Below are positions 1 through 8,554 of a DNA stretch of 64,000 nucleotides, piece by piece. Source of the DNA: Paenibacillus taichungensis (GTDB taxonomy: Bacteria; Bacillota; Bacilli; Paenibacillales; Paenibacillaceae); NCBI RefSeq assembly GCF_003287275.1, contig NZ_QEVW01000014.1, forward strand, positions 1 to 64,000. Direction: 5' to 3'. The notes under the pieces are model-generated. The model was not told the DNA's origin, ran no database searches, and was given only the letters and a program-made list of their open reading frames with translations. Position 1 is the first letter of the stretch, and every line of letters begins with the position of its first letter. The position numbers and the translations under genes are program-made.

Positions 1-89
1 TTAATTGGGGTTGGGTTGCTTTGTTTCATTGAACAATCCGGAGAGGTTTTAAAACTTATATTGTGTTTGCAATCTGCAACTTTCATTAA

Positions 90-168
90 GCTAACGGGCA
101 ACATTAACTCAATACAATAAGAAAGCAGCTGACCAATTGTGATCGGCTGCTTTTTAAAACTAACAGGA
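90..168. repeat. Dispersed intergenic repeat, family 2, copy 1
   Basis: The stretch starts with GCTAACGGGCA and runs through an AAGCAGC...GCTGCTTTTT hairpin to AACTAACAGG. The same order of elements (CTAACGGG, then a GATCGGCTGC hairpin, then ACTAAC) recurs at 6667-6739 and 14088-14159. Similar repeats are familiar between genes in Paenibacillus genomes, but that is recollection. The unit holds no reading frame. Confidence 0.6.
122..156 (+). terminator. Hairpin with T-run inside the repeat
   Basis: AAAGCAGC pairs with GCTGCTTT around a loop and is followed by TTTTT, so it could end transcription coming from left of the window. It is also the core of the family 2 repeat, so the terminator role is inferred. 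Confidence 0.45.
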
Positions 169-262
169 AAATTCTTCAGATTAGTTGAAAGGTAGGTAGC
201 AGGACAAAGACGTTTACATCTCCTGAAAATGAAAGTAACTCCTCGAAAAAGGGGGATAGATC

Positions 263-841
263 ATGAATCACGAATATGATAAATGTCTCAAGGTGTGCTT
301 TTATTGGAACGCCGACTATTTGAGTTTCTCTTTGAAGGTGCTCATCCTACTTTGGTCGGTAATGTTGTACATGCCTATCAAAATTCTGATGGCGGCCTCG
401 GACATGCTTTAGAATCTGACCTTCGTTGTCCAGAAAGCCAACCGCTTTTGACTTTCTATCTTCAATCCGTGTCGGACAAGAAAGGCCTTGTCTCATTTTT
501 TCTGGAGTCAGCTAATCAATCACCTCTTGCAAGCCATTGGTTACATTCAACATTATTACCTGGTCTTAACCCTACAGCCGAGATTTGTGGTCTTCTTCAT
601 TACCAGGGAGCCATCCTCGTCACACCCACGGAGGGAAGAGGGCTTCGTGAATGAAGAAGACTCCCCGAGGCTGGAAAGAAAAGTGTCAGAAGTGTCGATG
701 CTGGCAGCGAATGTGCTTTTGCACGGTGAAGTACGTCCAATCTTGTTGTGTTTTGATGATTCTCACTTATATCCCCCTCGAACATCCTTCCCGCAGCAGC
801 TCCGCCATTCGTCTGGACCATTCATGATCATTATGCTCTGA
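263..841 (+). pseudogene. Decayed prenyltransferase/cyclase-like hypothetical protein
   Basis: An AAAGGGGGAT ribosome binding site precedes ATG at 263 (MNHEYDK...), but the frame shifts at once. The following frame (from 283) reads LLLERRLFEFLFEG, then AYQNSDGGLGHALESDLRCP, which matches from memory the start of a family of terpenoid-cyclase-like alpha/alpha-barrel hypothetical proteins (pattern 'YxNxDGGFGHALEPDLRxPxSQP'). After about 120 codons the frame breaks again near 600, and homologous-looking coding continues only patchily to about 840. At least two frameshifts and a missing C-terminus make this a dead gene. The family assignment rests on the N-terminal motif only. Confidence 0.55.
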
Positions 842-1000
842 AGTACCTTAGCATTCCCGTACAAGATGCGCGTTGCAAGAAGCATCACCGAATTGGTAGT
901 GAGTCTTAAAATAACTGGTCAGACAATCATGAACAACATCGCCGGTAAAACCAATCAATATGCCCAGTTCATCTATCACCTGGCTGAAACGTTTGTCCTG

Positions 1001-2065
1001 TCAAGGGAAGATGAGTTGCACGGGAATGACGGCGTTCTTAGGAGAATAAACATCTTCCATTTGTTCACGTAACAGTTTTACGGCTGTTCGTGCCATTTCC
1101 TGTTCATCCTGCTGTACATAAGCAACGCCTGAAAGATGTGGATTATCGAACGATAGCAGATCGATATTTGAGTGATCGTTCAGAAGACTGATAGCGGCCG
1201 AAGTAAGGCGTGCGGTTTCTTCAGTCAAGGAGAAGGCTGCCGAAATTCCACTGTGGTCCTGCAAGAACTCGCTTACATAGTCCAATGCTTGATCGCTGCG
1301 TAGAATGTCGAGAGGGATGTGACACCACAAGCCCTTGTCAATTGAGATGCCTTGATCTGTGTATGCCTGCTCGAAGCCGAGCGTGCGGTCCTCGATGGCT
1401 GTATTGGCATTTTCAGGTGAGATGAGCGCAATCCGCTGATGACTCTTGGATAGCAAATGGGAGACAGCATTGTAAGCACCGCCGTAATTGTCGGATGTAA
1501 TGGTGTACGTCTCAATGTTGCGCAGATAGCGGTCGATGAACACACACGGGAATTTATCGAGCGACAGACGCAGTAATGACTCGTTATACTTCTCATCTTC
1601 TGTCGGAAAAACGATCAGCCCCCTCACACCGAGCTCCGTTAGTGTACGAATGACGTTTGATTCAATAGAGGAGGACTCGCGCGTGATGCTTAGTACCATG
1701 CTGAGGCCGGCTTCTTGCAGGAATTGTTCCGTGTAGTCAACGAGCTTTTGAATGACACGGGTTCTCATCGTCGGAATGATGAAGCCGATGAGCGGCATGG
1801 AGGACTCGCTGCGTGGGGATGGCGGAGAATTGATGCTAGAAACAACAAGACTAGAAGAGACGAAGGAGCCTTTGCCTTGTACGCGTATAATTAATCCTTC
1901 GTCAGCTAGTAGGGTTAGGGCGTTCCTGACGGTTATTTTACTTACTCTGAATGCGTCCATTAGTTCTTGCTCAGAAGGAATGCGGTCCGTTGGCCGAAGT
2001 TGCCCTGATTTAATTTTCTGTAGAATATCTTCTCGAATTTGTTTGTAGAGCGCCAGCTTTTTCAA
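1001..2065 (-). CDS. AraR-like GntR/LacI-type transcriptional repressor
   Basis: Predicted repressor of the divergent arabino-oligosaccharide importer. Residues about 1-68 form a GntR-type winged helix (LYKQIREDIL, then PSEQELMDAFRVSKITVRNA, ending VQGKGSFV). Residues about 90-354 are a LacI-type periplasmic-binding sensor domain (FIIPTMRT, then GLIVFPTEDE, FIDRYL, HQRIALISP). GntR DNA-binding plus LacI sensor is the architecture of Bacillus subtilis AraR. A longer ATG frame begins at 2083, but its GGGGAGATG is better read as the ribosome binding site for TTG at 2065, giving 354 residues. The gene faces away from the SBP gene at 2329 across a 260-bp control region. The effector is inferred to be L-arabinose from context; another pentose is possible. 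Confidence 0.8.
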   Translation of the reverse strand: MKKLALYKQIREDILQKIKSGQLRPTDRIPSEQELMDAFRVSKITVRNALTLLADEGLIIRVQGKGSFVSSSLVVSSINSPPSPRSESSMPLIGFIIPTMRTRVIQKLVDYTEQFLQEAGLSMVLSITRESSSIESNVIRTLTELGVRGLIVFPTEDEKYNESLLRLSLDKFPCVFIDRYLRNIETYTITSDNYGGAYNAVSHLLSKSHQRIALISPENANTAIEDRTLGFEQAYTDQGISIDKGLWCHIPLDILRSDQALDYVSEFLQDHSGISAAFSLTEETARLTSAAISLLNDHSNIDLLSFDNPHLSGVAYVQQDEQEMARTAVKLLREQMEDVYSPKNAVIPVQLIFP

Positions 2066-2098
2066 AAAGTTGCATCTCCCCATAAACTTTATGATTTT

Positions 2099-2114
2099 AT
2101 AATCAATTGGTTAT
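2099..2114. promoter_or_regulatory. Imperfect 16-bp palindrome, candidate operator
   Basis: ATAATCAATTGGTTAT is a near-perfect palindrome centred on AATT, lying about 35 bp upstream of the repressor start. Position and symmetry suit an autoregulatory operator for a GntR-type dimer. It does not match the AraR consensus I remember, so the assignment is inference. Confidence 0.35.
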
Positions 2115-2148
2115 ATAAAGCATATTTCTTATATATTATAATACGGCA

Positions 2149-2163
2149 TGTAAAGCGCTTACA
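2149..2163. promoter_or_regulatory. cre-like catabolite-repression site
   Basis: TGTAAAGCGCTTACA holds the AAGCGCTT core of a CcpA-binding cre box, with one extra base relative to the usual 14-bp site. It lies in the divergent control region of an arabinose-type sugar importer, where carbon catabolite repression is expected. Confidence 0.5.
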
Positions 2164-2328
2164 ATATGGAATCTGAGAAATTGTTGCGAAGGGGTCTTTT
2201 CTTTGAACGGTTAGAATTATGTTAAGGATGGTGGTGCCAAGGTAGATTGAACCCGCTTAAATTAACAAAACTAACTAGTCAGCCGACTTTTCAAATGCAT
2301 AATTATAAAAAGAGAGGATGACGAACAA

Positions 2329-3666
2329 ATGAAAAAACGCAGTGCTTTAATCTCCATCGTTACAGTCCTTATTATGTCACTTGTTTTTACAGCATGTGGT
2401 AACCCTTCTGATTCAAAAACGGAAACACAGCAGTTAGGCGCTAATGCTGGTGAGAATGCTACAGAATTGTCATTTTGGACTTTCGTAGATTTGCACGGTA
2501 AGCATTTGGATAAAATGCTGGGGTTATGGAATCAACAGAACCCAGGCAAACAGATTAAGTTGAATGTAACGGTTATGCCTTACGATGATATGCACAACAA
2601 GCTCTTATTGGCAGTTACAAGTGGAAAGGGTGCTCCTGATATCGCGGATATCGAGCTTGGTCAATTCCCTAAATTCTTGGAAGGTGACAACGTTCCACTG
2701 GAATCTTTGAATGATGTTTTTGCACCATACAAAGACGTTGTTGTTCCTTCACGTGTCGAGATTTACTCCAAAGCCGACCTGGTTTATGGCTTTGATTATC
2801 ACGTAGGTGCTACGCTTGCTTTCTACAACACTGAAATTCTCGAACAAGCAGGTGTTGACTACAAGACAATCAAAACTTGGGAAGATTACAAACAAGCAGG
2901 TATCAAGGTTTATGAAAAGACTGGCAAGTACTTAGGTACTGCTGATACATCAGCTACGTGGCAAGCATCGCTGCTGCTAGCTCAGCAAAACGCTGATTTT
3001 ACAGATGAAAATGGCAATCCAAAAGTTAACTCGCCTGAAATGATTAAAGCGTATGAAATGTTAGTCGATCTGCAGAAGAACAATGTTATTCATACGATCC
3101 CTGGCGGACAACCGGATACAGAAGAAGCAAAAGGTGAATATAACAAAGGCAACTACGCAAGCGCATTGATGCCTGAGTGGTACATGTCCCGCTTTGTAAA
3201 CGAAATGAAGGACCTTAAAGGTAAGTATGCAATTGCTCCATTGCCTGTATTTGAAGAAGGTAATCCTCGTTCCGTTGGCTTAGGCGGTACTGGCACAGTT
3301 GTTACTAAGAATGGTAAAGACGTTCAGTTGGCAAAAGAATTTGTAGCCTTTGCTAAGCTTTCGAAAGAAGCTACTACTGAAATTTGGAACACGCTTGGAT
3401 TCGACCCAATCAACATGGAAGTATGGAAAGATGAGTCTGTAACTAAAAACCCTGATAACGAGTACGTCCAATACTTTAAAACAAATGCATTTGATACTTT
3501 GAATGAAATCAAAGACGAAATTCAAGCGATCAAATCCGTTAAAGCTTCACCGACGATCGGCAATGTCTTCAATACGGTTACTTTGAATGCGATCTTTGAA
3601 GATGGCCAAGATGTGAAGGAAGCGCTGGATGAAGCACAAGCAGCAATTGAACAAGAATTGAAATAA
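2329..3666 (+). CDS. araN: AraN-like sugar-binding lipoprotein of an ABC importer
   Basis: Extracellular substrate-binding protein, 445 residues, which captures arabino-oligosaccharides for the permeases downstream. A lipoprotein signal peptide ends in the lipobox FTAC, with Cys23 as the lipid anchor. It shares with B. subtilis AraN, as I recall that sequence, the segments DIADIELGQF, the HVGATLAFYN-type strand, the VGLGGTGTVV loop and a W..LGFDP stretch. A strong AGAGAGGATG ribosome binding site precedes the ATG. It is first in an operon with two permeases and a GH43 enzyme, and a hairpin in the following gap probably allows higher expression of the binding protein. The symbol is by similarity; the exact ligand is not shown by sequence. 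Confidence 0.82.
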   Translation: MKKRSALISIVTVLIMSLVFTACGNPSDSKTETQQLGANAGENATELSFWTFVDLHGKHLDKMLGLWNQQNPGKQIKLNVTVMPYDDMHNKLLLAVTSGKGAPDIADIELGQFPKFLEGDNVPLESLNDVFAPYKDVVVPSRVEIYSKADLVYGFDYHVGATLAFYNTEILEQAGVDYKTIKTWEDYKQAGIKVYEKTGKYLGTADTSATWQASLLLAQQNADFTDENGNPKVNSPEMIKAYEMLVDLQKNNVIHTIPGGQPDTEEAKGEYNKGNYASALMPEWYMSRFVNEMKDLKGKYAIAPLPVFEEGNPRSVGLGGTGTVVTKNGKDVQLAKEFVAFAKLSKEATTEIWNTLGFDPINMEVWKDESVTKNPDNEYVQYFKTNAFDTLNEIKDEIQAIKSVKASPTIGNVFNTVTLNAIFEDGQDVKEALDEAQAAIEQELK

Positions 3667-3688
3667 ATATAATAAGTAAATGATTTGA

Positions 3689-3726
3689 TTAAACCTGTCG
3701 GCAGGTATAGTGGTCGGCAGGTTTAA
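3689..3726 (+). terminator. Intercistronic hairpin after the binding-protein gene
   Basis: TTAAACCTG at 3689 pairs with CAGGTTTAA at 3718, and inner GC-rich bases can extend the stem. There is no long T-run, so it looks like a partial terminator or mRNA-stabilising hairpin between binding protein and permeases. Confidence 0.5.
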
Positions 3727-3750
3727 CCATAGTCAAGGGAGATTGAGAAT

Positions 3751-4647
3751 ATGATAAAGAAATTTGTATACTCTCAAAAAGTTGCGCCTTATGTTTTTGT
3801 ATTGCCATTTATACTCATATTTTTGATATTCTGGTCTTATCCGCTTGCAAATTCATTCGTAATGAGCTTTCAAGATAGGATGTTGGGACAGGATCCTAAA
3901 TGGATTGGTGAAGCGAATTATTCGAAATTATTCACAGATAAAGTGTTTTTGACGGCTATTAAAAATAGCGTTGTGTACATGTTAGGAACCTTAGTGCTGT
4001 TAATTCCTTTTCCCATGTTATTCGCCGTTATGTTAAACAGTAAGTTAATGGTGGGAAGAGAGTTTTTTAAATCTTCGTTCTTTCTTCCTGCATTGACATC
4101 TGTCGCTGTTGCGGGTACCATTTTCCGCCTTACATTCGGTGAAATGGAAGGTTCATTAATGAATAGTTTCCTGGGTCTATTTGGTATAGAGCCTATTAAA
4201 TTTTTGAAAGACGGAAATTGGAGTATGGCAGCACTGTTAATCCTCGCATGTTGGAGATGGACAGGTGTTAATATGCTTTACTATCTATCCGGTTTGAAAA
4301 GCATTGACAATGAATATTATGAGGCTGCTTCAATTGACGGGGCATCTGCTTGGCAGAAGTTTAGAACGATCACAATGCCATTATTAAAGCCGACCACGGT
4401 TTATGTTACGACAATTAGTGTTTATGCAGGTTTAGCAATGTTTACCGAGAGCCTGATGATGTTTAACGGTAATAATTCACCCAAAAACATTGGTTTAACC
4501 ATTGTCGGATATCTATATAGACAAGGGATTGAGAAAAATAAGCTGGGTTACGCAGCTGCAATTGGTATCGTTCTGTTAGTCATTGCTATGGTTATCAATT
4601 TAACACAGTTGAAACTTAGTGGAATGTTCAAAAAGGAGGAGGATTAA
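3751..4647 (+). CDS. araP: AraP-like ABC sugar permease
   Basis: Inner membrane permease of 298 residues with about six hydrophobic segments (first at about residues 14-33, PYVFVLPFILIFLIFWSYPL). It has the cytoplasmic EAA loop YYEAASIDGASAWQKFRTIT, which docks on the ATPase in CUT1 importers (MalF/UgpA type). AAGGGAGATTGAGAAT gives the ribosome binding site. It pairs with the next gene as a heterodimer. No ATPase gene lies in the operon; in Bacillus such importers share the MsmX ATPase, so a distant one is inferred here too. Confidence 0.82.
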   Translation: MIKKFVYSQKVAPYVFVLPFILIFLIFWSYPLANSFVMSFQDRMLGQDPKWIGEANYSKLFTDKVFLTAIKNSVVYMLGTLVLLIPFPMLFAVMLNSKLMVGREFFKSSFFLPALTSVAVAGTIFRLTFGEMEGSLMNSFLGLFGIEPIKFLKDGNWSMAALLILACWRWTGVNMLYYLSGLKSIDNEYYEAASIDGASAWQKFRTITMPLLKPTTVYVTTISVYAGLAMFTESLMMFNGNNSPKNIGLTIVGYLYRQGIEKNKLGYAAAIGIVLLVIAMVINLTQLKLSGMFKKEED

Positions 4648-4648
4648 A

Positions 4649-5497
4649 GTGGGCAAAAGTCAGACGAGGAATAATTTTATTTCCAGAATAGCGATTATTT
4701 GTTTATTTATTATGCTATTCGTTATAATTATGATTCCATTCTATGCAGTGGCCCTATCTTCCTTTAAACCAGGCGAATCATTAATAAGATATGGTCTTAA
4801 CCTAAGTTTGGATTTTGAAATCATGAGTTTTGACAATTTCATCTATCTGTTTACTGGACAACATGATTATTTTGTATGGTTTTGGAACAGTATGACTTTA
4901 ACAATCGTGCAGGTGGTTTTAACCCTTTTTGTAAGCGCATTCGTTGCCTATGGTTTTGCAGCATATCATTTTAAAGGTAAGAACTTCCTCTTTATATGTG
5001 TTTTGCTCATTATGATGGTGCCTTTCGAAATACTGCTGGTTCCTTTGTACAGCCTAATTAATGATTTGAAAATGGTGAATAGCTATTCAGCAATCATTCT
5101 GCCGGGTATAGCCAATGCCGGGACAATATTTTTCTTCAGGCAATATCTAAGAAGCATACCCAAAGAGATTATTCAATCTGGGCGGGTCGATGGCGCAAAC
5201 GAGTATGCGATTTATTTCAGACTAATTATGCCGATTATGAAGCCATCCTTTGCGGCCATGGCGATTCTGACTGGTATGAATAGCTGGAATAATCTGTTGT
5301 GGCCATTCATGGTGTTGGGAGATCAGAGTAAATTTACACTTCCAATCGGTTTGAAAACGTTGTTAACTCCTTATGGCAATAACTATGACCTATTGATCGT
5401 GGGCTCCTTCTTCTCCATCATTCCAATTTTCATACTGTTTATTGCTTTCCAGAAATATTTCATAGACGGTATGACTGCAGGTGCTGTTAAAGGGTAG
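4649..5497 (+). CDS. araQ: AraQ-like ABC sugar permease
   Basis: Second permease subunit (MalG type), 282 residues with six predicted membrane spans. The EAA loop reads IIQSGRVDGANEYAIYFRLI. A longer ATG frame opens at 4619 inside araP, but GTG at 4649 sits behind AAGGAGGAGG with ideal spacing, two bases after the araP stop, so it is taken as the start. The C-terminal KYFIDGMTAGAVKG tail is typical of this subunit. It works with the upstream binding protein and permease to take up arabino-oligosaccharides. Confidence 0.82.
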   Translation: MGKSQTRNNFISRIAIICLFIMLFVIIMIPFYAVALSSFKPGESLIRYGLNLSLDFEIMSFDNFIYLFTGQHDYFVWFWNSMTLTIVQVVLTLFVSAFVAYGFAAYHFKGKNFLFICVLLIMMVPFEILLVPLYSLINDLKMVNSYSAIILPGIANAGTIFFFRQYLRSIPKEIIQSGRVDGANEYAIYFRLIMPIMKPSFAAMAILTGMNSWNNLLWPFMVLGDQSKFTLPIGLKTLLTPYGNNYDLLIVGSFFSIIPIFILFIAFQKYFIDGMTAGAVKG

Positions 5498-5525
5498 TAT
5501 ATATTATGATGAAACAGGTGATAGA

Positions 5526-6509
5526 ATGGAAGGCCAACAAAGAGTGCTACATGACATTCAACCATTGATCGAGCAGAAAGCAGATCCTTTTATTTACCGA
5601 CATTCGGACGGTTATTATTACTTCGTAGCATCCGTTCCGGAGTATGATCGGATTGAAATTCGTAGAGCCCAGAGCCTTGAGGGGCTTGTTACATCAACTC
5701 CTGTAGTGATCTGGAGAAAGCGCGAGACTGGTATCCTTAGTGCCAATATTTGGGCACCCGAACTGCATTTTATTGATGACAAATGGTACGTGTATTTCGC
5801 TGCCGCACACACGACGGAAACGAATGAAGGCTTGTTCGACCATCGGATGTACGTGCTAGAGAATGAAAATGTCAATCCGCTCGAAGGCAGTTGGATGGAA
5901 AGAGGGCAGGTTCGTACCGAATGGGAAAGCTTCGCCCTCGATGCCACTACTTTTGAGCATAATGGCAGCCGTTATTACGTATGGGCACAAAAGGATCCGA
6001 ATATCGAAGGTAACTCTAATCTGTATATATCTAAAATGAGCAATCCGTGGACGCTGACTGGGCAACAAACGATGATTTCGATGCCAGAATATGACTGGGA
6101 GATCATAGGTTATAAAGTGAACGAAGGCGCGGCATTTCTTCGCAGGGGTAATCGGGTATTCCTCTCTTACTCGGCTAGCGCCACTGATTTCAATTATTGC
6201 ATGGGCCTACTTGAAGCCGATGACGATGCTGATTTGCTCGATGCCGCCTCATGGCGCAAGTCGCAAGCAGCGGTTTTCTCGACAGATGAGAGCATTTCGA
6301 TGTATGGTCCCGGTCATAATTCCTTCACGGTGTCAGAGGACGACGATAAGACACTATTTGTGTTCCACGCAAGAACATACAAGAACATTATAGGAGATCC
6401 GCTGTACGATCCGAATCGTCATACATTTGTGACGGAGCTTTTGTGGACGGCTGACGGCAGACCCGATTTCCGTGGCTCTGTTGCAGCACTTGCACGTTCT
6501 GTAAAGTGA
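5526..6509 (+). CDS. GH43 family glycoside hydrolase (arabinofuranosidase/arabinanase type)
   Basis: Predicted intracellular five-bladed beta-propeller enzyme of 327 residues that cleaves arabinose-containing oligosaccharides brought in by the importer. The three GH43 acidic residues can be placed: Asp20 (KADPFIY, base), Asp139 (FALDATTF, pKa modulator) and Glu200 (KVNEGAAFL, acid). The WAPELHFIDDKWYVYFAA strand is characteristic. There is no signal peptide. An in-frame ATG at 5481 overlaps araQ; ATG at 5526 has AGGTGATAG just upstream and is preferred. Substrate preference within GH43 (arabinose or xylose) cannot be read from sequence alone; the AraR/AraNPQ context favours arabinose. Confidence 0.82.
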   Translation: MEGQQRVLHDIQPLIEQKADPFIYRHSDGYYYFVASVPEYDRIEIRRAQSLEGLVTSTPVVIWRKRETGILSANIWAPELHFIDDKWYVYFAAAHTTETNEGLFDHRMYVLENENVNPLEGSWMERGQVRTEWESFALDATTFEHNGSRYYVWAQKDPNIEGNSNLYISKMSNPWTLTGQQTMISMPEYDWEIIGYKVNEGAAFLRRGNRVFLSYSASATDFNYCMGLLEADDDADLLDAASWRKSQAAVFSTDESISMYGPGHNSFTVSEDDDKTLFVFHARTYKNIIGDPLYDPNRHTFVTELLWTADGRPDFRGSVAALARSVK

Positions 6510-6583
6510 ACGAGTGTCCCAACAAGGTTGGTTGATGGATTTGAGTTCGTTTATCCAACTTGCCAAAGAGAGACAGTAAGAAC

Positions 6584-6616
6584 ATCGAAGGCACCCTATA
6601 GGGTGCCTTCGATTTC
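6584..6616 (+). terminator. Rho-independent terminator of the araNPQ-GH43 operon
   Basis: ATCGAAGGCACCC pairs perfectly with GGGTGCCTTCGAT around a four-base loop and is followed by TTCGCTTT. It lies 75 bp after the GH43 stop. Confidence 0.8.
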
Positions 6617-6666
6617 GCTTTACAGATAATACGCCGAAGCGTATCACAAATTAAAACAGTGATTAA

Positions 6667-6739
6667 GCTAACGGGGGAACGTTAGCTCAATAAAACAACA
6701 AAGCAGTTCACATGATCGGCTGCCTTTATTGACTAACTG
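6667..6739. repeat. Dispersed intergenic repeat, family 2, copy 2
   Basis: GCTAACGGGGGAACGTTAGC, then AAAGCAGTTCACATGATCGGCTGCC and GACTAACTG, parallels the copy at 90-168. It directly abuts the 5' end of the truncated toxin gene, so the break in that gene lies at or in the repeat. Confidence 0.6.
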
Positions 6740-7354
6740 CGCACTATAGACACTCATTTTGAGGTCGGAGATATGGTATTTTCGAAAGACGATACAACTG
6801 GACAGAAAGCTTATAAAGAAGTAACTGCAACCTTTAACCATGAAACAGATGAAGTTTACAAAGTCTATGTTGGTAACCATGTTATCGAATCAACTTACAA
6901 TCACTCATTTTGGGTAGAGGGTAAAGGATGGCAGTATGTCAAAGACCTAAAGGTTGCAGATTTATTTGTTCAAAGTGATGGCAATACTCTCAGAATGGAT
7001 CACATTAAGTTATTGCACAAACAAGTACGAGTCTATAATATGACTTTAGATGATTTTCATACTTTCTTCGTTAGTGGTCTTAGTATCTGGGTACACAATA
7101 CTATTTTGTGTATCATAACTATCCCAGTAAAAGGTGAAACCAAGAAATTTTGTACCATCAACAGGTATTTGGAGAACTACAGGAATGAAACAAGGAGAAT
7201 TCATGAAAGCCTATGAATTAACTCCTGTTCTGAGAAAAGTTGAACACAATAATACCATGATCTACGACCTAAAAATGCTAGCGGCAACATTATCGGGAGA
7301 ATAGACGCTAAATTAGATGATGTTATCCTCCATTTAGGAGGAAACATAAAATAA
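6740..7354 (+). pseudogene. Remnant of a polymorphic toxin: HINT domain plus toxin tip
   Basis: The open frame running through ATG 6773 reads FEVGDMVFSKD, then HVIESTYNHSFWVEGKGW and DDFHTFFVSGLSIWVHNT. This is the pretoxin HINT fold, a self-cleaving intein-like domain that precedes the toxin tip in secreted polymorphic toxins; the FHTFFV...VHNT ending is typical. Everything upstream (secretion and repeat regions) is missing. After VHNT the frame shifts near 7135 into one reading FVPSTGIWRTTGMKQGEFMK and ELTPVLRKVE, and shifts again near 7275 into NIIGRIDAKLDDVILHLGG before the stop at 7354. That distal part is probably the former toxin domain, of a type I do not recognise. The piece is 5'-truncated and frameshifted twice. 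Confidence 0.7.
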
Positions 7355-7359
7355 TTGTT

Positions 7360-7395
7360 AAAGCCTTGGGATAAACATTCTCCAAAGCTTTTTTA
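7360..7395 (+). terminator. Possible terminator after the toxin remnant
   Basis: AAGCCTTGG and CCAAAGCTTTTTT can pair with one bulge around a 12-base loop, followed by Ts. It overlaps the start of the broken gene that follows, so it may be chance. Confidence 0.3.
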
Positions 7396-7719
7396 CACCA
7401 GAAGTGATCAACAATACACGAGAAATACTTGACCTAAGAGATACCCAGTCCTTTTACATTGGAACAAATTCATCGCCGGCTAACCGAAGCCTATTATGCT
7501 GAACAAGAAATCGATGTGTTTCGAGGGAAAATAGAGGAAGAGGGAATGTATTTAGGAAATCTTCCTTTCGAGGAATACTTAATTACGCTCTATTTGACGG
7601 GGCACATTCAGCTTGGAAATGACTTGTTCATTGATAAGTTGATGGTACGTTTCCGTGAGGGTTACCGACTGCATTACTTTGGAATGCAAAATGGTGATGA
7701 GAAATATTTATATAAATAA
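7362..7719 (+). pseudogene. Broken small gene, probable former immunity protein
   Basis: Two frames join into one plausible protein: NILQSFFTPEVINNTREILD and LRD in the first, then IPSPFTLEQIHRRLTEAYYA and onward to FGMQNGDEKYLYK and a stop at 7719. The switch lies at about 7440. The first frame has ATA where a start codon would be expected, so both the start and the frame appear lost. A TTG at 7459 could in principle start the 86-residue second part, but no ribosome binding site precedes it. Location between a toxin tip and an immunity gene suggests a decayed immunity gene; the family is not recognised. Confidence 0.5.
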
Positions 7720-7853
7720 TTTTAAGCTTGTATCAATATAATGCTCTTTCCTCAGAAAACGCTAAATACAAGGAGCTTATTTTAAATGGAATAAAGTAGG
7801 GAATAGAGACTTACCAATTATCATGTTCAAGTAAAATAAAAGAGGTGAGTGAC

Positions 7854-8288
7854 GTGATAAAACCTGTTTTGAAAGATCTCATCATTATTGGAAATCCTAA
7901 TATTTATGGAAAATTGCAATTTACAGAATCCGAAGACATCGGAGACGACTTTTATTTGTCAGGTACAGCATGTATAGGAACTGAAGATTCTGATGGTGAG
8001 GATAATTTTGATTTTACAATCATAACCCCTAAAGCGCTCGAAAGAGAACTTAGAGACGGCTCAGATATTATAATAGGTGCGGGGTGTTTTATAGTAAATA
8101 GGCTGGATTTCGAATCGATTACAAAAGAAATTAAACAAATTCTTCTGAAACATCAAGGAGAGAATTGGGAAGATATAGCTAAAAGTCTCGCTCCTTATTT
8201 CATCTGGGAATATGCTGATTCAGTACGTTTGAATGGCGAGGAAGAGTTTCTTGATATGATCAAAAATCATTCAACTGTGAAAGCGTAG
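7854..8288 (+). CDS. Imm8-like immunity protein
   Basis: Small acidic cytoplasmic protein of 144 residues. It starts VIKPVLKDL and has DNFDFTIITPKALEREL in the middle, RLDFESITKEIKQIL, and a late FIWEYADSVR. This layout (KPxLK start, FDFTVCTPxxL strand, D-Y/F-E-xI helix, W-E-Y/F near the end) matches the Imm8 family of polymorphic toxin immunity proteins as I know it. GTG at 7854 follows AGAGGTGAG closely and is preferred over GTG at 7845, which lies within that ribosome binding site. It is intact although the neighbouring toxin is not, so it may now be an orphan antidote protecting against toxins of related strains. Confidence 0.65.
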   Translation: MIKPVLKDLIIIGNPNIYGKLQFTESEDIGDDFYLSGTACIGTEDSDGEDNFDFTIITPKALERELRDGSDIIIGAGCFIVNRLDFESITKEIKQILLKHQGENWEDIAKSLAPYFIWEYADSVRLNGEEEFLDMIKNHSTVKA

Positions 8289-8311
8289 ATTTACCTTAAG
8301 CTTTTGTCAAG

Positions 8312-8384
8312 GGACAAGAACTTGTACCGATTGCCGAAATAGACAAGAACATGTTCCTATTTGAGATTAGATAAATATCTAATT
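8312..8384. repeat. Dispersed palindromic repeat, family 1, partial copy
   Basis: GGACAAGAACTTGTACCG, then ATTGCCG, GACAAGAACATGTTCCTAT and GATTAGATAAATATCTAATT match the right part of the copies at 10648 and 13479. The left inverted arm is absent. The rest of the gap to 8554 holds no gene that I can see. Confidence 0.75.
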
Positions 8385-8554
8385 TCATAATACATGGAAA
8401 TGTTCTCATTGTTATAGGACAACGAACACGATAAGAGATAAACACGGACGGCTAGGTATTAAAAAAGCGAATCATACAAGTTAACGAAGACACGCAGGCA
8501 CCCCGCAGAGATCACTTTCTTTATTAAATCTTTCGTTTGTATCCTCTTAGTTAC

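Noticed and set aside
866..1072. Plus-strand frame after the decayed cyclase-like gene
   Set aside because: It runs into the 3' end of the repressor gene on the other strand, has no ribosome binding site, and does not continue the cyclase-like homology.
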